From NCBI GenBank assembly GCA_018806985.1, contig JADANN010000146.1, positions 620,001 through 684,000 on the forward strand: a stretch of 64,000 nucleotides of DNA, in the 5' to 3' direction. Source of the DNA: Angiostrongylus vasorum. Its lineage: Eukaryota; Nematoda; Chromadorea; Rhabditida; Metastrongylidae. The stretch's first letter is position 1. Each line of letters opens with the position of its first letter. Both the position numbers and the translations under genes were made by a program. Below are positions 58,692-64,000 of the stretch, piece after piece. The notes under the pieces are model-generated. The model did not search any database, was not told the DNA's origin, and worked only from the letters and a program-made list of their open reading frames with translations.

Positions 58692-58966
58692 ACGCGGGTG
58701 TGGTGCAGTGGTCGGAGGCGCCCTGCAACACACACGTGGAATCGATCACGGCCCTCATGGCCCACCAAGCCTTCCATCCCTCCGAGTCTGCAAATTGGTA
58801 CCAGACTTGCTGGGAGGAGAGTAACACTGGCTCGATACATCGGTAGGCCACAGCAAGTCATTTTAAAGGCCATATGTGCATTCAATCACCTCCGAACGAC
58901 GCTTAATGAAGTCGAATGAATGCATGGCGTATCCCTCGGGGATTGATCAACTCCGAGAGCTTTATC
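58692..58966 (+). repeat. S1 SINE
   Basis: Head CGCGGGTGTGGTGCAGTGG, B-box-like GGAATCGATC, core GGTACCAGACTTGCTGGGA, body and tail CTTTATCCTTTTT. Confidence 0.88.
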
Positions 58967-60643
58967 CTTTTTAAAATTTTGTCGTTCTATTAGTTTTAAG
59001 TACTGAAACTCCTCTAAACCATACTCTTTCGTATGGTTAATCTTCGTCCAGTGGTTCGTTAACGTTAGTGAGATAATTTGTATAAAGAGCTTAAAGGCGA
59101 CAGATAGCAGGCAGACAAGCAAGTAGTGCTCTTGTGTAACATAAACGTTTCTTGCTGCCTTTAAGTTGACAAGAAACATTAAGATCTAACAAGTAACATA
59201 CAAAGTCGGGCCAGTGGATTGATAACGACGGATGCGGTAGGTTCGCTAGGGCAGATGTTTGGGTGTACTTTTACCTGCCTGGGTCGGGTACTTCACCGAC
59301 GAATTAACATGGCGAACACCAGAAACTAGAACAGCTGGGAAAATTAGACCATCCTCCCTGATCTGATATAGACAGACGTGGTTGCGGGTGTCAAACTGGA
59401 ATAGAAGTTGTGCAGAATTTCTCACACTCTCTGTACGCAGTGATTGTTCAATTTGGGTACCGGACAGTGATCATCCTGATACTGTAAATAAAGAGGTGAC
59501 GGATGCTGTTATGGACGTTCTTACTAGCCTCTGAATCTGCAGCCATCACTGCTTTTCTTCTCTCTCCATAATGTTCGTTCTTTGTCTTTGTGGACAGATT
59601 TGGAGATCCAGACCATAGCTGGTGTGACTTGCCGTATCGGCTCGAGGGTTTCTAAGGACAAACGTCCCTTGGTGCTACCCAATCTACAAGTTTGCCAAGA
59701 ATTCAAGATAACGACTACAATTTATTACGTAGTGGTCTGGCTTCCCCTATCAACAAATTTTTGAGACTTTCTACTCTTCTGGAGAAAAAAGACCGAGACC
59801 GGCAATTAAGCCGCGACTATGCGACTACATCTTAACATTTCCTTAAAACGACGAATATACATACCACGGGCTTTCCTACTCTTTGAAGCCGAATCTTAAC
59901 TCATATGAAAATCTGCACTTATGGATAATTCAGTAGTTCAGTGCACATGGCCGCCAGCGTGGAATTCAAGCAAATTATAAGGTTTAATCATGTTTACATC
60001 ACGCCGATATCTTACTTCATACTAACGAGTAAGTAAGTAAATCTTGACTCTAGATGAATAAAATTTGGAAAGGAAATGAGCATTCAATAACATTAAACAT
60101 CAATTTAGGCCTAGCCAAATGTATTCTTGCAATATAGGCCAAACAGAACTTAAAGATTATCAGAGAACGGTTATCTCAAAACAACGGCTTCCAGTTGATT
60201 GATTCTGGGTGTTATATCAATACATGCACAATATGGACATAAAGTCGCTAGGAATAATTGCGCTGTCATGTTTTAATGATAATTACTTCAACTCGACAGC
60301 AAACATGAAACACCAGTTAACACGGTTTCATCGACTTCGGTTCGTTATGTGGTGAAAACTTAAGTACTAGTGAACTAATGATACATCTTCAAAGGATACA
60401 AAACAGCGGATGCAAAGTGGATAGAGCTCAGGAAAAAAGAAGAAGGAAAGAAGGCTCGAAAAAGATATTTAATACGCCATTCAACACAGAGCTTCAGTAA
60501 TTGTGTAATATTTCCATAATAAAAACAAACAAAGGAACATAGTTAAAACGTATTTGCGTTAATACGAAGATACTTAAGGAAACAAGTTGAACCTCATAAC
60601 AATAAATATCCGGTACTCAGGATAGCGACCAATTTAGCGAATC
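58967..60643. other. Downstream flank of rpt-4, possible unassigned exon
   Basis: Near 59600-59710 on the plus strand, after CTTTGTGGACAG, an open frame reads DLEIQTIAGVTCRIGSRVSK then DKRPLVLPNLQ. Composition is exon-like but the family is unknown. The rest is plain. Confidence 0.3.
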
Positions 60644-63610
<2,967 letters not shown>

Positions 63611-63714
63611 CTAAAAGATAGGGCTCAAACAAAACAATCCAACGACAGCAAAGAAAAACTTCATCAACGACGGTTTAGTATTTTAGCGGAATAAAATTAA
63701 CCACTTCGTGCCTA

Positions 63715-63985
63715 ACAATGAAGATCTTGGTGAAACAAAGGAAATACAACCATTACGATGTTGAGGTATTTGCAAGACTTGGACCCCAGACCAGATTCAA
63801 ACCCACGATCACCCTCTCCGAGAGATCACGTGTTACCACTCTACCCGTGAGGCCCTTGTTCTGCCTTTCTCTCAACCAGTTTTTTGTGGTGCCATCAACA
63901 ACCACTCGTCAGAGGGAAAGATCTGGGGGGTACAAATGAGCATGAAACCCAGTTGTGATGAAGCTGTACTCTAAACCACAATGCT
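63715..63985 (-). repeat. S2 repeat upstream of the visible rpt-4 exons
   Basis: The minus strand has GCATCAACAACC-type leader, GCCTCACGGGTAGAGTGG (A box), GTGGGTTTGAATCTGG (B box) and GCAAATACCTCAACATCG. It lies in the intron or upstream region leading to missing exons. Confidence 0.7.
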
Positions 63986-64000
63986 TAACTTTTTTATTCA

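Overview
The window looks like nuclear DNA of a nematode, probably a clade V (strongylid/hookworm-like) species. It is AT-rich, genes are sparse, and exons are short with 'TTTTCAG'-type 3' splice sites. The one clearly conserved gene, on the minus strand at the right end, is a proteasomal AAA-ATPase split into eight small exons. Penelope-like, mariner-like and IS630-like remnants fit the same picture. The clade assignment is inference.

Layout. About 0-30 kb: mostly gene-poor DNA with dispersed repeats, a mariner remnant (8.0 kb), Penelope-like element (PLE) remnants (12.7-13.3, 16.0-16.3 and 18.9-20.4 kb), an IS630/mariner-type transposase remnant (15.3-15.6 kb), and a possible small three-exon gene (7.1-7.7 kb). 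About 25.8-30.5 kb, minus strand: two exons that could form one secreted, neuropeptide-like precursor. About 30-44 kb: SINE-like repeats in sequence that is otherwise silent to me. About 44.5-52.4 kb: a region of palindromes and inverted duplications, including a ~300-bp near-perfect palindrome, a ~690-bp-arm inverted repeat that duplicates an exon-like segment, and an inverted duplication of a SINE inserted in a PLE. About 52-60 kb: more SINEs. 60.6-63.6 kb: the 3' two thirds of the Rpt4 (PSMC6-type) gene, whose introns carry repeat copies.

The most interesting signal is a dispersed family of hammerhead-ribozyme-like motifs (CTGANGA, short stem-loop, GAAAC, GTC or GTT, closed by a paired stem I). 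They lie in the terminal repeats of a PLE and in head-to-head palindromes. Second are four interspersed repeat families. S1 and S3 are tRNA-headed SINEs with different heads and tails but a shared central core of about 55 bp. S1 copies carry 11-14 bp target-site duplications and a TTTATCC-type tail. S2 is a further family with an internal tRNA-like promoter. R4 is a ~390-bp family of unknown class.

No tRNA, rRNA, CRISPR or bacterial operon features were found. Repeat boundaries are read by eye and are good to about 5-15 bp. Nothing was checked by database search.
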